NCBI GenBank assembly: GCA_949130485.1
Contig: OX422201.1
Coordinates: 4,252,516 to 4,316,515, forward strand
Direction: 5' to 3'
Length of the DNA: 64,000 nucleotides
Source of the DNA: Agelas oroides
Taxonomy: Eukaryota > Porifera > Demospongiae > Agelasida > Agelasidae
The position numbers and the translations under genes were made by a program. Positions 1 through 14,800 of the stretch are shown piece after piece (within the stretch, counting starts at the first letter, position 1; each line of letters starts with the position of its first letter). The notes below the pieces were generated by a model. That model did not search any database. It saw nothing but the letters and a program-made list of their open reading frames with translations, and had not been told where the DNA came from.

Positions 1-2283
1 TACGGTAGTACGTTATTTGAACGTGGACCCCTCCCCCCCTACGTCCACCTCGCATCCACCAGAGGTCATTCACATGATAGGTATTTTCAGGCCTTACCAG
101 TTTTTTGTCACTCTTCCGCTTTCATGTATTATTATATGAACGTAACCCGAAGAACAAAAACGGGGAGGCCTGGGAACAAGGCTACTTAGGAACTGGTTTG
201 TTACAATGTGGAGCACAGGCCAGTCAAGTCCTCATCTTCTGACCCATCTATGTGGCTTCTCTTTCACAGGAGGTCTGGGTATTGTATCTGGCACGATCTC
301 TCTCCCTTCGTTTTCTCAAACTTTCAGGCTTTTTCTTACTCTGTCTCTGCCACACGTCAAGCTCTCTCTCATTCATTACTATGCCTTTGCCTATCTTCCT
401 TGTTCTGCAATGGTTTGAGAGCCCTTCTACAAGTGCTCTGAGTATTCATGTTCAAAACTCTGTAAGGAGCTAGTAGAGCTTGCATGCAAAATACATCTAC
501 GTAAGAGCTTCTGGCCATGTGTAGTTTTCAAAAAATTTTGTCCATACGCATATGCGGCAACATGTATTGCCCGTGTTAAATTAGAGGATAAACCATTATA
601 CCGGATGTATATACCGGATGTATATACCGTATTTAAATGCATGATCCAATCTAGCGCAAGAAATTCAATTCTGGGAATTTATGGGTGGTTAGGGCAAGCA
701 GACACTAATTAATTTTGGGTTGATCTGCAATACCAGGATTGAAGCCTCTCAGTTGTCATAGTCAGTTTATTTTGTGACAAAGGGCGGTCAAGAACAATTT
801 CCAGGAGAAAGAGCTATCCCATAGTTGTTAGACTTTGGGGTTTGTAAGACTTTTTGTTGCTACTGCTGCTACTGTCTATCCACTTCTGGAGAACTGAAGG
901 CCAGGAACTCTTTGCATTTCTGTTTGACCAAAAAAATTTTCGCACTTGAATCCATTGCAACGCATGATCTAATCTAACGCAAGAAATTCAATTCCTAGAA
1001 TTTATGGGTGGATCTAACTTAACACATGCCCACTCAAATTGTTTAATTTGCTTAATTTGCGTGTGTAATAAATACGGTATACAGACAAAATCACCATTCA
1101 ACTTGCTAGTGTGGGGCTCAGTCAGCATATGCACAGCAATTTACCTGCTCTGGCTCACCACCACATGACATACCAAGCTCTCCCTGCCTTTCTGTACTGT
1201 AGGTTCCAAAGCACTGGTTAGGAGTCTGGGAATGTGCCTATGTGACGGTCTCTTCACTAAGTTTGAATGAGCTAAAAAAACTAGGAGTAAAAGTCATTAA
1301 AAAATAAAAACAAATGTAGGGGTAGCGTACCAAAAAGTGCACTAACAAGAAAGAGAGGATATTATAAAAGAGGAGGTAAATATACAAAATCCTCCCGTTC
1401 TTGTTGGTGCACTTTTTAGCATGCCATCCCTACATCTGTTTTCATTTTTAATGATTTTTATTTCTTATTTCCGTACTTTTCATGTTTAATATTCTGAGTT
1501 ACAATGTCAATCAAGTACAACCACAAACCCATAATTATAACTTGAAACAGCACTGACAGTTTAGTAGCTGTTTAGGTGTCCTTGCTTCTATGATCCTGCA
1601 TAGTTTGGAGTACTACATTATTCTTGTTTCTGTACTTTTTTTATGTTAATCTCAGTTACAGTTAGACCTAAGCCTAAGAATATTTCTTTCAAGTGTAACC
1701 ACAACCCCAGAACTTGAAATGGCATTGACAGTTTAGTATAGTGATTCCAAGCATGTAATAATTGAGTAACATTGCCACAGCTAGAATCTGATGAAGGGCC
1801 AACCACTCTCCGTACCAACCTTTGTGAAACCAATTTCCTGATTTTCGATCACATAACAACTGACCAGCTGCAGCACAGAAAACTGTACTGACAACTGACA
1901 ATCCTAGCTTTACATAGTTTACTAAAGTTGTGAGTAGGCTATTTATTAGTGTAGCTATAAGTAAGCAGCTGAATGCAGCGCCTTACTTACGTGGTATTCA
2001 TAAGCTTTGCCCACTACTACGGGTCATCACCATATCAGCCGTGCGTAATGCCTGCTGGTCAACTTGCGATTTCGCTCATGCACTTGTCTAGCTCCCAGAA
2101 CAATGACCGTGGTCTTTGGTATGGGAACAAGACTACATGTGCGCATGCGTACAAAATTAGAAAATGGCATCCTTCACAACGGACAACAGCCGGGCAGTGC
2201 TGTGAACAGCTTTATCGACTTGAAGCTATAAAGCCGCTGAGTGGTCGTAGAGCCTGCACTGTGATAAGCATCAGTTTCGTGCT
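1..2283. other. Repeat-rich 5' flank, no gene recognised
   Basis: No open frame here shows conserved protein sequence. Positions 165-185 carry one end of the dispersed element family ending in GGCCTGGGAACAAGGCTA. A ~50-bp segment at 640-690 recurs at 962-1012. A ~100-bp segment at about 1470-1565 recurs, diverged, at 1625-1740; both copies end in GACAGTTTAGTA. An inverted-repeat element is listed separately. The last 300 bases may hold the promoter and leader exon of the sacsin-like gene. Confidence 0.5.
1289..1460. mobile_element. Short inverted-repeat element (MITE)
   Basis: The two ends are ~55-bp imperfect inverted repeats, from AAGTCATTAAAAAATAAAAA through GTGCACTAACAAGAA on the left to the complementary TTCTTGTTGGTGCAC and TTTTTAATGATTTT on the right. 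The total is about 170 bp with a short AT-rich middle and no coding capacity. I could not settle a target duplication, so the superfamily is open. Confidence 0.6.
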
Positions 2284-2851
2284 AAAATGACGGTGAGTAC
2301 TCAAACCGTTTTTGAGATATCATTATTGAACATAGTGATCTTAACAAGAAAGAATACGAAAATGGCACTTTCGCTACCACACACTTTTGCGTTTAGCTGT
2401 CTTCCGCGAGGCTTTTGGGCAACTTTATGAGTCTTACTGATCACAAAGGCACTCAAGGAGGAAGCCTGGGCACGTAAATAAGCTTTTAGCATATTTGTGG
2501 TGAAGTTATATGGCTTTTGCTTAAGTATTGCATATATTGCACGTCCACGATATCCCTACATAGAGAGTCTACTGACTCTCTGATATCAAAGCGCTAGACA
2601 ATGAACATGTGCGATAGGACAGGTTTAGTGTATGCCTAATTCTTGCTATTACATACATTAAGAGCGTGCACCTATTAACTGGTCTCTACAATAAAAGTGC
2701 ATTTATAACCAGTTCCTATGGCTAGGCTATAGTTCTCTCAAGTGTACGTTAAAAAAGCGTAGTTAGCTAACAATGCTGCTCTATCTTATGTTTTTTGCTC
2801 CTATAAAGTAGATTGCATAGTCAAAGACATATACTTACTTCTCACATGCAG
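2284..2851 (+). promoter_or_regulatory. Possible leader exon end, leader intron and acceptor of the sacsin-like gene
   Basis: At 2287-2292 the sequence ATGACG is followed directly by a strong donor, GTGAGT. At 2841-2851 there is a good acceptor, CTCACATGCAG, nine bases before the start codon at 2860. Joining the two gives ATG ACG ATC TGC CAA TGA, a five-codon upstream frame whose TGA overlaps the main ATG as ATGA. This is inference: the donor may belong to nothing, and an upstream coding exon outside the window is also possible. Confidence 0.3.
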
Positions 2852-2859
2852 ATCTGCCA

Positions 2860-5800
2860 ATGATTGTGAGTAGAAAGTGGGTGGGCATTGTTGACCCACA
2901 CCGCCAGTGTGTTTGTGTAAAGGATGAGACTCAACCAGCAGGAGAGAAGAAAAGGCTTGGAGAATTCTTCAAGCACGAAGGCCACAAGGCTTGTTTTGAT
3001 GGAATTTTTGGCATGTCTTCTGAACAGACTGACTACAATGCCACACTGTTTCGTTTTCCACTGCGCCAGGATGGCATGCGCCAGGATGGCACTGTCTCAA
3101 AAATATCTAGCACCACCTACAATCCAGAAAAAGTCATTGAAAATCTCTTTAGCTCACTAAAGGAGGAGGGCCCTATTATCCTGCTATTTCTAAAAAATGT
3201 TACTAGCATTTCTGTTTACAAATGGGATGGCAAAGCTACCTTACTGTTTGGAGTAGAGGTTGATGCTGAGAGTAAGCAAGCTTTACAGACAGAGAGGAAG
3301 CAAAGCAAAACATTAGCAGAAAACTATAGTCTCTCCAGTTCACACGCTGAAGTGCAGTTGTTCACTGCCACATTTTTGCAAACCCTGGCAGAAAGAGAAG
3401 CCAAAAAGATCCACTGGCTAGTGTTGAGTGTGATTGGCAGTAGCAACATGGCACTGAAGAAGCTTGGTAAGGAGCTGAAAGTGTTGCCTTGGGTTGCGAT
3501 AGCAGCAAGCCTTCCAGAGCATATACATTTACCCCAGGATTGTAGCTTTTCAGCTAGTGCAATCACTGAACCAAACATTCTCCTGCAGGAACTTAGTCCA
3601 TTTCTGCGCCAGCTGCATCATTCTCAGCTTACTCTTCCTCTGTCCCATGAGGATGCAGGGTCTGTCAGTGGACAAGCTTTCTGTTTTCTTCCCCTGCCAG
3701 GCTGCACTGCTTTGCCAGTTAATGTTCATGGCTATTTTTCAGTGGCCGACAATCGAAGGAGTATCAAGTGGCCAGCACATGATGATAAAGGTAAGGAAGC
3801 TCGGTGGAACTATGAGCTCCTTCACAACCTTGTTGCCCCAGCATACAGTATCCTTCTTGCCTGCCGTAGTTCACTGCTGCAGTATCAGGGAACTCCGCCA
3901 GTGCAGAACACAAGGCACATCACAGATCCCTATGCTGCCTGGCCTGTGTATAGAGAAGTTAAAAACCAATCCATTTGGTCTGATCTTGTTGAACCTACTT
4001 TAAAACTTGCCTCTGAGTTTCCCCTTGTTTGGACCCAAGCAGATAGAGGTAAGTGGGTGAAACTATCTGATGCATACTTCCTTCCAGGATCATTCTCATC
4101 TGCTCCACAACTTCTTCCTCCTGCACTTGCAATTGAGGCCCTCATTTATGCTGGCATACCTGTCGTGAGTTTCCCAAGTGCTCTCTGTGAGACTCTTCAA
4201 TCACATGAGACATTGCTAAAGATTGTTGTGGATCATGAAGTAACACCTCCTTTGGTGAGGAAGGCACTCAGGAAACACAAAGAGTTTTTACAATCAAAGT
4301 CCACTATGAAAGATCAGAATTCCATGTATGCCTTACTTGACTATATTCTGTCTGACAGTGATCTCAGTGAGAAAGATTTAGTAGGAATTCCTCTCCTTCC
4401 CTTGAAGTCAGACAAGCTTTCCTTCTGTCAGTTTGAAGACCCATTGCAAGCAAACTCAAAATATATCTTCACAAGCAACCTCAAGGAAGTGCTTCAGTTA
4501 CTCCCGGGAGTTGACAGCATGATAGTGAGTACAGAAATCCCCCCAGGCCTTGAAAAAAAGCTAGTCATGCTAGCAGAACATGGACAGCTGCAACTTAAAC
4601 TAGCAACACCTGAAAATATTTGTTCCACAATATTGAAACAGTCAATCTTCTCCTGGTGCAAACAACGGAAGTGCCCTTCAGTGTGGGGGTGGACACCTGG
4701 ATGCTCCAACCATCCTCCACTGGAATGGATTAGAGGTGTCTGGAATTGGCTGACAAGCAAGTCAGTCCCACTTCCTCTTCTTGAGGGTCTGCCCCTAATC
4801 CCACAATCCCTGCCTCAGGATTCTGTGCACACAAAAGTAACAATATCTCTGATTGAAATCACAAAGACCATAAGCCTCACTATCATCCCTTTTCATCAAC
4901 CAGCCGTGTTGGTGGGCATCCTTGAGCAGCTGGGGTTTACAATTGTTGAAAGGTCCGTTTGTTTTGCACACCCTGGGATGAATCGCTACATCCCAACCCT
5001 CAATCCTGCATTAGTAGCCCAACAGATTTACTCACACAAGAAAGCTAGCACAGTTCACAGCTTCAGTAATGAACAGAAGGATGCCTTAAGACAATATTTG
5101 GCTTCTGGTTCCATCCCCTCACAGTATCGTCAATGTTTGAGCTCACTGCCAATTTTCAAAGCAGGCATTGGAAAATCTGAGGTTAAATATGTTCCTCTGG
5201 ATCCTCAAAGACATATTCTTCTCCCTGCTAAACTAACACTGCCTACCAATCCTTGTTACCCTGACTATATCCTCAGTAGAGAAGACTATCCTTCCATTCA
5301 ACTGATCAAGACTCTTGGACAGATTCCTGAACTGTCTGTTGAAAGATTCTGTGTGGAACATCTGATTCCATATGCCTGTTTCTTGCAACAAAGGTGTTTG
5401 GATGGAGATGACATTGCCAAGTGGTTGTTGTCACAGCAGCCTTATCTTCCCAGACCTGTCATATCCTGTCTTAAGGAAAGCAAGTTTATTCGTACATTAT
5501 CATATCTAAAGTCACCCAGTGAGCTTTATGATCCACACAATGAAACATTTCAAGAGCTCTTTGACTCCAAAACTGAACCTGTTTTTCCAGCTGAACAGTA
5601 TGACCCATATGTGGGGAACCTAAGAAAGTTAGGATTGATAACTTGGAACTCAGTTGTTCACAATGTAGACCAATTATGTTCATTAATTCAATCTCGTGTG
5701 CGAACGGTGGCTACATTGTTCAAGAATGATGTTCAGGCTGCACTGCAGAGAAGCAAGACAATTTTGAAAATCCTAATGCAGTATTTTCCAGATAGACTAT

Positions 5801-8800
5801 GGAATGCAGTACACCATGTGCCATTTCTTTTCGCACAAAGCACTCCACCACCATTCTACCCATCTCACTTACCATGGTATGGGCAGTCATTGCACTGCCT
5901 TGAAACTGCTGATAAATTGTGTCTCCCAGTTCACCAGAATGAACTCTTGGTTGGAAGTGTCAAACCATTTCTCTCATGTGAGTATGAAGCTATACGTGGA
6001 TATATAGCTACCAGATTCTGCCAAATACATGCTGGAGATGTCATTCGGCACCTATCCAATCTGGTTACAGCAGTGAAGGCTGAGAAGGTGGTTGAATACA
6101 GCTCAATCAGCCAAGTGGTTAGCATCATCTACAGGTTCCTTTCAACTGTGCCATTTCCTGAGCAGTCCCTGCCCAGCTGTTGGATATGGTGGGAGAGTGT
6201 AAAAGAGTTTCTTCCTGTTACCAGCGTTGTCCTGAAGCTACCACAGGGTATAGATTTAGAGCCATATATCTTTTCCATCTCCAAGAACTTACATTTGAGT
6301 CAATTCAAATCCCTGTTCAAACAGTGCAACATCAAGAAAAGCATTGAAACTGAAGATGTTGTTCAAATTCTGCATAAAATCCAAGCCACATGTAAGAGTA
6401 CTGCCAGGTCTCTCACAGGATCTGAACCTGAACTTAAGATGGTACTAGACATTTTAAATTGGTTAAAAGAGACATCTGAGTCACCTGGAAACATCCTTAT
6501 ACCTACATCAGATGGCTTCCTTTTGCCTTCTATACAGTGTACATTTGATGACAGGGACTGGATCAAACAGAAGAAGAACCTTCTGCAGATATCACACTTC
6601 ACATTTGTGCATGAAAAGGTGGATGCACCACTAGCAAGGTATTTTCAAGTGAAACCACTGAGTGAGAAGATAGCTCCATCTGAAAAATTGTGCATAAAGT
6701 ACACTTTAGCTGGTCAACATGAAAGAGTTACTCGGAGAATTCGGCACATTGTTCAAGATTATGAAACCAACATTGATATTTTCAAGGAACTAATTCAAAA
6801 TGCTGATGATGCAGGAGCGACAGAAGTGAAGTTTCTTATAGACTGGAGGAAACACCCTTCTTCATCTCTCTTTTCAGGAGACCTACAGCCCTGGCAAGGT
6901 CCAGCTTTGATTGCATACAATAATGCTACATTCTCAGACCCGGATTTTCAACACATTTGTCAGCTAGCTGGTGAAACCAAACGAAGTAACCCTCTTAAAA
7001 CTGGACGATTTGGTGTTGGGTTCTGTGCAGTATACCAGCTTACTGATCTTCCAAGCTTCATCAGCAGACGATACTTCACCATGTTTGACCCACATACCAT
7101 CTACCTTGGTGACAGAGTATCTCCAAGAGAGCCTGGAATGAGAATTGATCTTGTTGAGAGCCAAAGAGATCTAAAAGTTTATGAGGACCAGTTTATGCCA
7201 TACCAGAACATCTTTGGTTGCAACATATTTGATTTGCCTGAAGGAGGTTACAATGGTACCCTCTTCCGTTTTCCATTTCGTGATATAGTGACTGCAGGCA
7301 ATAGTGAAATATGCAGAAAAATTTATACCAAAAGAGAATTGGAGAGACTTGAAAAAGCCTTGCAGAATAGAGCTACAGAACTCCTTCTCTTTCTAAAGCA
7401 TGTAGAAAGAGTATCTTTGTTTTACCTTGATGAACATGCTACAAATCATGCTGAGATGAAAGAGGTGCTTTCAATTAAAAAGTCTGCCTGTCAAAATGTG
7501 TGCACTGCACATTTACAATCTCACAAGAGTAATGCACGAACTTCTCTCATACAGGACTACCTACACAATCCTAGTTACCAAGGAACTAAGAAGTCTTCCC
7601 TCAAAATTGAAGTCAGCAGTAAGACCAGTGGATGTTCACAATCTCAGTGGCTTCTTTGCTCCACTCTTCAATCATCTTCCTCAACACTTGACATTCTAAA
7701 ATTAGAGGGAAAGCAAACTGGCCTTGTTCCTCTCGCAGAAGTTGCTGTAAACATTGACATGGTCTCTGGTGGGATAATCCCTAAAGGTGTAGAAGGTCTG
7801 ACTTTTTGTTTTCTTCCCTTGCCAGTAAAGAGTGGGCTTCAGTTTCATATTAATGGCTTCTTTGATGTTGGCAAGGACCGTCGTAGTCTTTCTGCAGCAG
7901 ATGATGAGACCTTTGGTTCACGTTGGAACAAGGCCTTGGGGCAGAGTGCACTCACTGAAGCATTCAATCAGCTGCTTGCTACCCTTGCTTCAAGAACCAA
8001 CTTAAAAGAAATTAAAGACACAAATCTCAAAAAGGACATTCTGAATTCCTATTATTCTCTGTGGAATCTTAAGAAGTCAACGGGTATTGTACCTCAAGCC
8101 TTGGTATCCTCCTTTGGGAAGCAGCTCATGGCTACAGAACTGGAAATACTGTGGTCTGAAGTGAATGGTGGCTGTTGGATTTGTCCCAAAGAAGCCATCA
8201 TTTTCTCTGAATACTTGTTAAAGAGTGAAGTCTGCAAGGATGCAATCGAAGTGATGATTCAGGAGAGATATAAAATAGTGGAACCTCCGAGTCAATCTTA
8301 TCATGTTATGATGATGATCAAGAAAGGTTTGCAAGAGAAGAAAGCAGTCTACACCTACCACAGATTCTGTGAAGAGGTTCTCTTTCCTAATGTTATTACT
8401 GTTGATCCATCATTGCGTGACAAACATTTACTATATCTCCTTGAGAAAGTTGGTCAGGAGCATCATGAGTACAAATGGGCAAACAAACTTTTACAGAAGA
8501 ACCACTGTATTCCTTGTCAGGAGAGTAGTGAACTTTTGCATCCAGATCAATTGATTGACTGTACACAGCCACATCTCAAATGTCTGTACTCTCCATCTGA
8601 AGGAAGGTTCCCAAGTGACTGTCTGCTGAAATCAAGCAGAGCAATGTACGGTCTTGCATTGTTAGGGATGGCTAGATACAAGCTCAAACTAACTGACCTT
8701 CATGAACGTGCCACCTCAGTTTGTGAGCTTATGCCCCATGAGGCAACTGAGCGTTCTCACCACATCCTTGAGTACCTTCAGAAGACATACTCCTCCTATA

Positions 8801-11800
8801 CTTTCACCACAGTCACATTAACTGACGAACTAAAACAAGTCAGAGAAACCCTACGGGATGTTGCATTCCTCTTGCCCTTAAAGAAACCTGAAGGCATTGA
8901 TATTCCCTGGTATACTAAACACGGGTATATTACTCCATCAGAATCACTCCATCCCAAGTATAAAAACCTCACTTTTACACAGAAGCCCGTGGTTGAGCTT
9001 CCACCTACCCTAACTCATGGCTATCAAGTGCTAGACTGCCTTGGAGTAGGTGAGAGTGCTCCTAACTTAGAGCTTGTGATACAGCACTTACATTGTTTAG
9101 TTTCTAGCCTCACAGAAGTGGAAATTAGTGATGCAACAAGAAGCCATCTTAACAATGAGAAGGTGATGTATGACGTTTACAAATACCTAGAACATAAACT
9201 GAAATGGGACTCTGATGGTGTAGCTGCTAATCTAATAAAGCATAGGTTACAAGGACTGAGTTTCATATGGCAGGATGGCCACTTTTTGTCAGTTAACCAA
9301 GTTGTTAAAGTGTGGCATCACCAGTGCTACCCCTACATGTGTGAACTTTCCTCAACCAACAGAACATTTGATAGACTATTCAGCCTTCTTGGAGTTCGAG
9401 AAAAGGCCACAGTTGAGGTACTTGCTCAAATATTGAAGCAGATCAAGGATGATCATGGCCCAGATTCTCCTGTATCTGATGATATTATTCCCTTCATTGA
9501 AAAGATTCTACAAGAAGTAGTGTCACAACTTAAGCTTCACAAAGAATGCAGTGAAGACTTCTACCTTCCTGATGAAAACAAAGTAATGCGTCCTGCTTCA
9601 CAGTTAGCTTCACAAAAAATTGGATCTGATTTAGCTGGGTGGCTTGCTGAGTCAGAAGCATACAAGGCTCACTTTGATACAGGGTCAGGCCACTTTGTTC
9701 ATCCCAGCATTCCAATCAAACGTGCCGAGGCTCTTGGTGCTCGTCCATTACTTGATGCTATTCTTAAGGACATCGAAGACGAGAGTTTCTTGGATGGCAG
9801 TGACTATGGTCAATATGAGGAACTGTGTGACAGATTGAACTCCATCTTGAAGAAGTACCCTGCAGATGAATCAATGTTCCAAGAGTTTATCCAAAATGCA
9901 GATGATGCCCAAGCATCAGAGATTGTGTTTGTTTTGGATCATCGCACAGACTTTCAAGATAAGAAGCTATTTGGTCATGGTAAAAACTGGGCTAAACTTC
10001 AGCACACTCCTGCTCTCTGCATTTTTAACAATCGGAAATTTTCTGAGGCAGACATACAGGGACTTGCAAAACTTGGAAGAGGTGGAAAGGACCAGTCTGG
10101 TGATAAGATTGGAAAATTTGGAATCGGCTTTAATGTTGCTTATCATATAACTGACTGTCCAACATTTCTCTCATATGGAGAGGGTGGATTGCCAGAAAAC
10201 TTCTGTGTGTTGGATCCAACATGTGAGTTTGCACCAAAAGCATCAAACAAGCGTAGCCCTGGAAGAAGGTGGAAGGTGACAAGCAAGCATATTGAAGAGT
10301 TCGCTGACCAGTTTGAGCCATTCCTTGCAAATGATCTGCCAAAGCTCTCCAAATGTGCTCCAAATTGCTTGAGAAACTTTTCAGAAAATGGCTTTGTTGT
10401 CTTTCGATTGCCTTTGACTAGAAAACTTGAAATCTTTTACAAGCACCCCGATGCATGTACACAAATCTTTCCAAGACACTCATATACAGGTGATCAACAT
10501 AGAAACAAACTTAAGGGCACGACATTTTCTGTCGATAACCTCTCTAAACTGCTTAAAAGTCTCAGTTCAAAAGCAAAAGATATTCTTGTGTATTTGAACC
10601 ACTTACAGCAAATCTCTGTGTTTGAGATCAACAAAGATGGCAAGTGTACACACAATTCCACAACCACAGCAAACATTTCTGCTCTACATCTACAAGCATA
10701 CAAACAATTTGCTAGTTATACCAGTGATTGCCTACAACAGATTAGAGAGGGGAAGTGCCCAGCTACTAAATCCACATGCCATGAAGTTAACATTCTCCAT
10801 GTGGAAAGACAGGATGGAGAAAATGGTGAATTTTCACCAGTGGACACCACATGGTTAGTCCAGCGTGCTGTTGGTAGCAACCAACTGGACTTAGGCCTCC
10901 TCCAGAGTGCACTACAGCATGGCTTGAAGCCTGTTGGTGGTGTGGCAGCACAGTTGAGTCTCGAACATCGTCAGTACCACATCTTCTGTTTCCTTCCACT
11001 TCCTCTGGACAGCCATTTACCTGTTCATGTCAATGGTCACTTTCTTGTTGATGATTCTAGAAAGCATTTTGAGGAGATTAAGCATGAAGGACTCAGTGAA
11101 TGGAACAAGGAGATTGCAACCAAAGTGATTGCACATGCCTACGTTGATCTTGTTTTGCAAGCAATGGACATGGTGCCATTAACTGGTAGTAGCAAGTGGT
11201 TTTACAACCTCTTCCCTAAGTTAGAAATACCAGGAGAGCTTGGAGATCTAAAACTGCCTGAAGCCTTCTATGCACAACTTCTCTTGAAGAACCCACCTGT
11301 TTTGATGCCTCAACAATCACCTTTAGTACATGGCACTGCAAATCCTCAAGTTGAGTTGCAATGGTTTCAACTTAAAAGTGGCTATTTTTGTACTGAAGTT
11401 GCTTGTAAAAGGACTGAGAAAATTGCTGTTGTTAGCACTAAGCTCAGAGATGTTCTCGTAGCACTTGGTATGCCTCTTACAAGTGCACCCCTTCTCATCC
11501 ATTGGTCGTGTTCCAAAATTGATGAAAAGTATGGAGAACTGGCCCGGATTGACCCCCAGAAGGTTATCAAACATTTGCAGCAAGCAACATTTTGTGATTC
11601 AACTGAGGTCTTACTCAGACAGAACATTGAACATCTCCTTGCATACTGCAGCAAAGGCTACTCTGATAAAGAGTTTCCTTCTGTGCTACAGACTGTCCCA
11701 TTGTTACTTGCATCAGATGGTTCTCTCCAAAGATCATCACAGATGTACGAGTCAAGGTTCACTGCTCTGTTACCAGGCCTTGCTGAGAGATTCATTGATC

Positions 11801-14800
11801 CCAATCTGGAAAGATCAGAGGTGGGAAAGCACCTCTTTCAGTGTAAAGTAATTGTTCCTCTCCCTATAGAAGTTGTAGCTCAGCATATTGAACTGCCTGA
11901 CACCATGTCTCCTATTCCAATGTCTTCTGAGTCGAATACCATGGAGATTGTTAGGAACCTATGGGAATATCTTTCTGAGTACTCCTGGACCAATGATAGC
12001 ATACTGCACTACTTTCACTGTAAAGCAATAATTCCTACCATGGATGAAAGACTCTTTCCAATTTCTCTGTGCAAAGCTGTTATCAACACAGTTGTTGGTG
12101 ACAGTGATGTGCAAAATGTCCTGAGGAAACTTGGTTGCCCACTGTTAGATTGTGATCAGCAGAAAGGGATGAAAGTTTTTCAAAGTGTAACTACCTCCTG
12201 TTCATCTCCAGAAGATGTCATTGAGTGCCTCTCCCTGCAACTCACCTTGAACTATGAAGCAGAACTGAATGCTGAGGAAGTACATGCCTTCATTGAGTGC
12301 ATAAGAAAATCAAAGTTTACCATGAAACCTGAAGTAACCAGGATCTTTTCCAGATTAAGACTGTTTCAGACAACTGATGGATCATTTGTTTCCCTGGATT
12401 CTGCACATTCTGGAATCTTCATCATCCCTCCTAAAATGCCCATGAATGGCATTGATAAAATTCAGAAGCACACCAATGCAGTCATTCTCAAACATCCTGA
12501 TAAGTATACCCAGGCATTCTACCGTGCAATAGTACCTAGGTACAGTGAGGCTGTAATTAGTCTTTCAGAGTTTTATGTGAGACTTATAATTCCAAACATT
12601 GAACATCTTGGTGATGCAGCTATTATTGTACACCTGCAATTTATTAAGCACAACCAAGAGCATCCTGATATGCAGTGTGTGCTAGACGCACTAAGAAAGG
12701 CGCGGTTCATTCACCTGAATGGGAGTTACAGACCACCATCTGAACTGTATGATCCAGAAGTGGATTTTTTCAAAACATTTTATTGCACAGAACTACCTCC
12801 AGCTCCATGGAACTCTCAAAAGTGGTTACCTTTTCTCAGAGATGTGGGACTAAAGAAAAAGATTACTAAATCTAAGTGGCTGTTACAGGCTAACCGAGTA
12901 GCCAGTTCACGTCATTCTTCTATAGTTCTCATGAAGCAGTCCCAAGTACTACTTGCAGCATTAATTAGTAAGATCAAAGCTATTAGTGAGGAGGAACAAG
13001 CTCCTGAGAAGGTACATGCGGTCACTGCCTTTCTTCACAATGTAGCAGACATTCATTTTATCTGTCCTTCTATGCCGCTTCACATAAATGAGTTATTGGC
13101 AGGCATTAGTCCACCCTTACGGACACAGCAACTCAAACAGAACTCATTGATCTGTTTCAGAGATTCTATCTTCCTGGCAGATGCTGATCTTGCTTGGCTG
13201 CATAAGTCTGTCCTTCCTAGAGACTGTGATGAGCTCCGCTCTTCTAAGATGAGAAAGGATGGATTACAAATAGAGTTTCCTTTGAGGACAGAAACTGTTG
13301 TCCAGAATCTCTCTTTATTGTCTGAAGTGGTTAGTAGATCCTGTGCACAACAGCCAAAATCTACCAATCAAATTGAGCAAATGGTGAAACTATTTACTGC
13401 TCATTATGCATTCCTAAACATGAAAAAGAAGTTAACTGATACAGACTTAGAACCACTGATGGATAAGGCGATCCTTCTTCTGAACACAGAAGACAGTCCT
13501 GTCTCCTCTCCCATCACTTTGGTTAAACGAACACAACTTGCAAAACATATTCCAGGTGAGTGCAGTCTGGAGCCTTTCTGTTACCGAATGCCACCACACT
13601 TGCTGAAGTATGATCATTTCATGAAAGTTCTTTCCATTTGTGATGAGTTGAAAGCTTTCCAATATGCTAAGATTCTAAATAGCATCAATGATGGGATAGT
13701 AGAAAGTGGAATGGAACTCAAAAGCAATGATCAGTACATGAAAGTTACTGAAGGAGCTTACAATCAACTGATAAGATGCTTGCGCCGTGGAGATGGCACT
13801 CTTACTGGGAGAATCAATGTTTCTCTTTTAACAGATCAGCATGAACTCCAAGATTCTAGTAAGCTGTATTATGATGACGTGCCTTGGTATGCTAAAAGGA
13901 TTCCTGCCCAAAGCTGTGCAAATTTTGAATTCATAAAGCAACCACCCGCCGATGATAGAGGGCGAACAATTCCTCCAGTCTCCCTTGGTGTCAGGCTACT
14001 CAGCACCGTCATCTCAGAGAAACTTCATGAAGATGTTAAGAGTCCTGACTTTAACTGTACTGATGAGGAACTGTATACTGTAAAGAAGCGGACAACAAGG
14101 TGTGGTTATGTGCAGAAACTGCTTGATACGTTTACTTCAATTGAACTTTTGAATGGGTTGTGTCGTGTGTACTGGAGTGAAAACAAATCTGTACCAACTC
14201 AAGAGTTTCTGATTGCAGCAAAGATCCTTGCACAAGTAGAAATCAAGTGCATTGCACACGAACCATTGAAAACTGTGCTCTGTCAGAATGGTAAGCCAAT
14301 TCCTGGAACAGAAGGCAAAGCTTTTTGCCACATGGAAATGCAAAGCGGAAAGAATATTTTATATATCTCACCTCACATTGACGATTTCACTGAAGAGTCC
14401 TTCTTAAAACAGCTGGCATTTGCAGTAAGAAAGGTGCTTCATGGAGAGATCAAGAATGATATGCACATTGTGGCAATGTTCAAGTGCGATCCTCATAGTA
14501 TTTCACGGGCTTTAGATGATGAAAGAGTAGAACCATACAACCCCAATGAACTAGAGAAGGTTACCTACCACGACATTGGTGACACTGTCCAACTAGACAC
14601 ACTTACCCACCATGATTTACTAATCATTCTAAACTTTAGTGCAGGTGAATTGGTATTGTTTCACTCAGCTGATGGAACCATGAGGTATTGTGAGATTGTG
14701 GAAGTGAAACAATCTCACAAAGTGTTTGAGCCGTCAGTACAGATCAGAACACTACAAGTCACCAACTCAAGTGATGACACAGAGGATACTGAAGAAGAGG

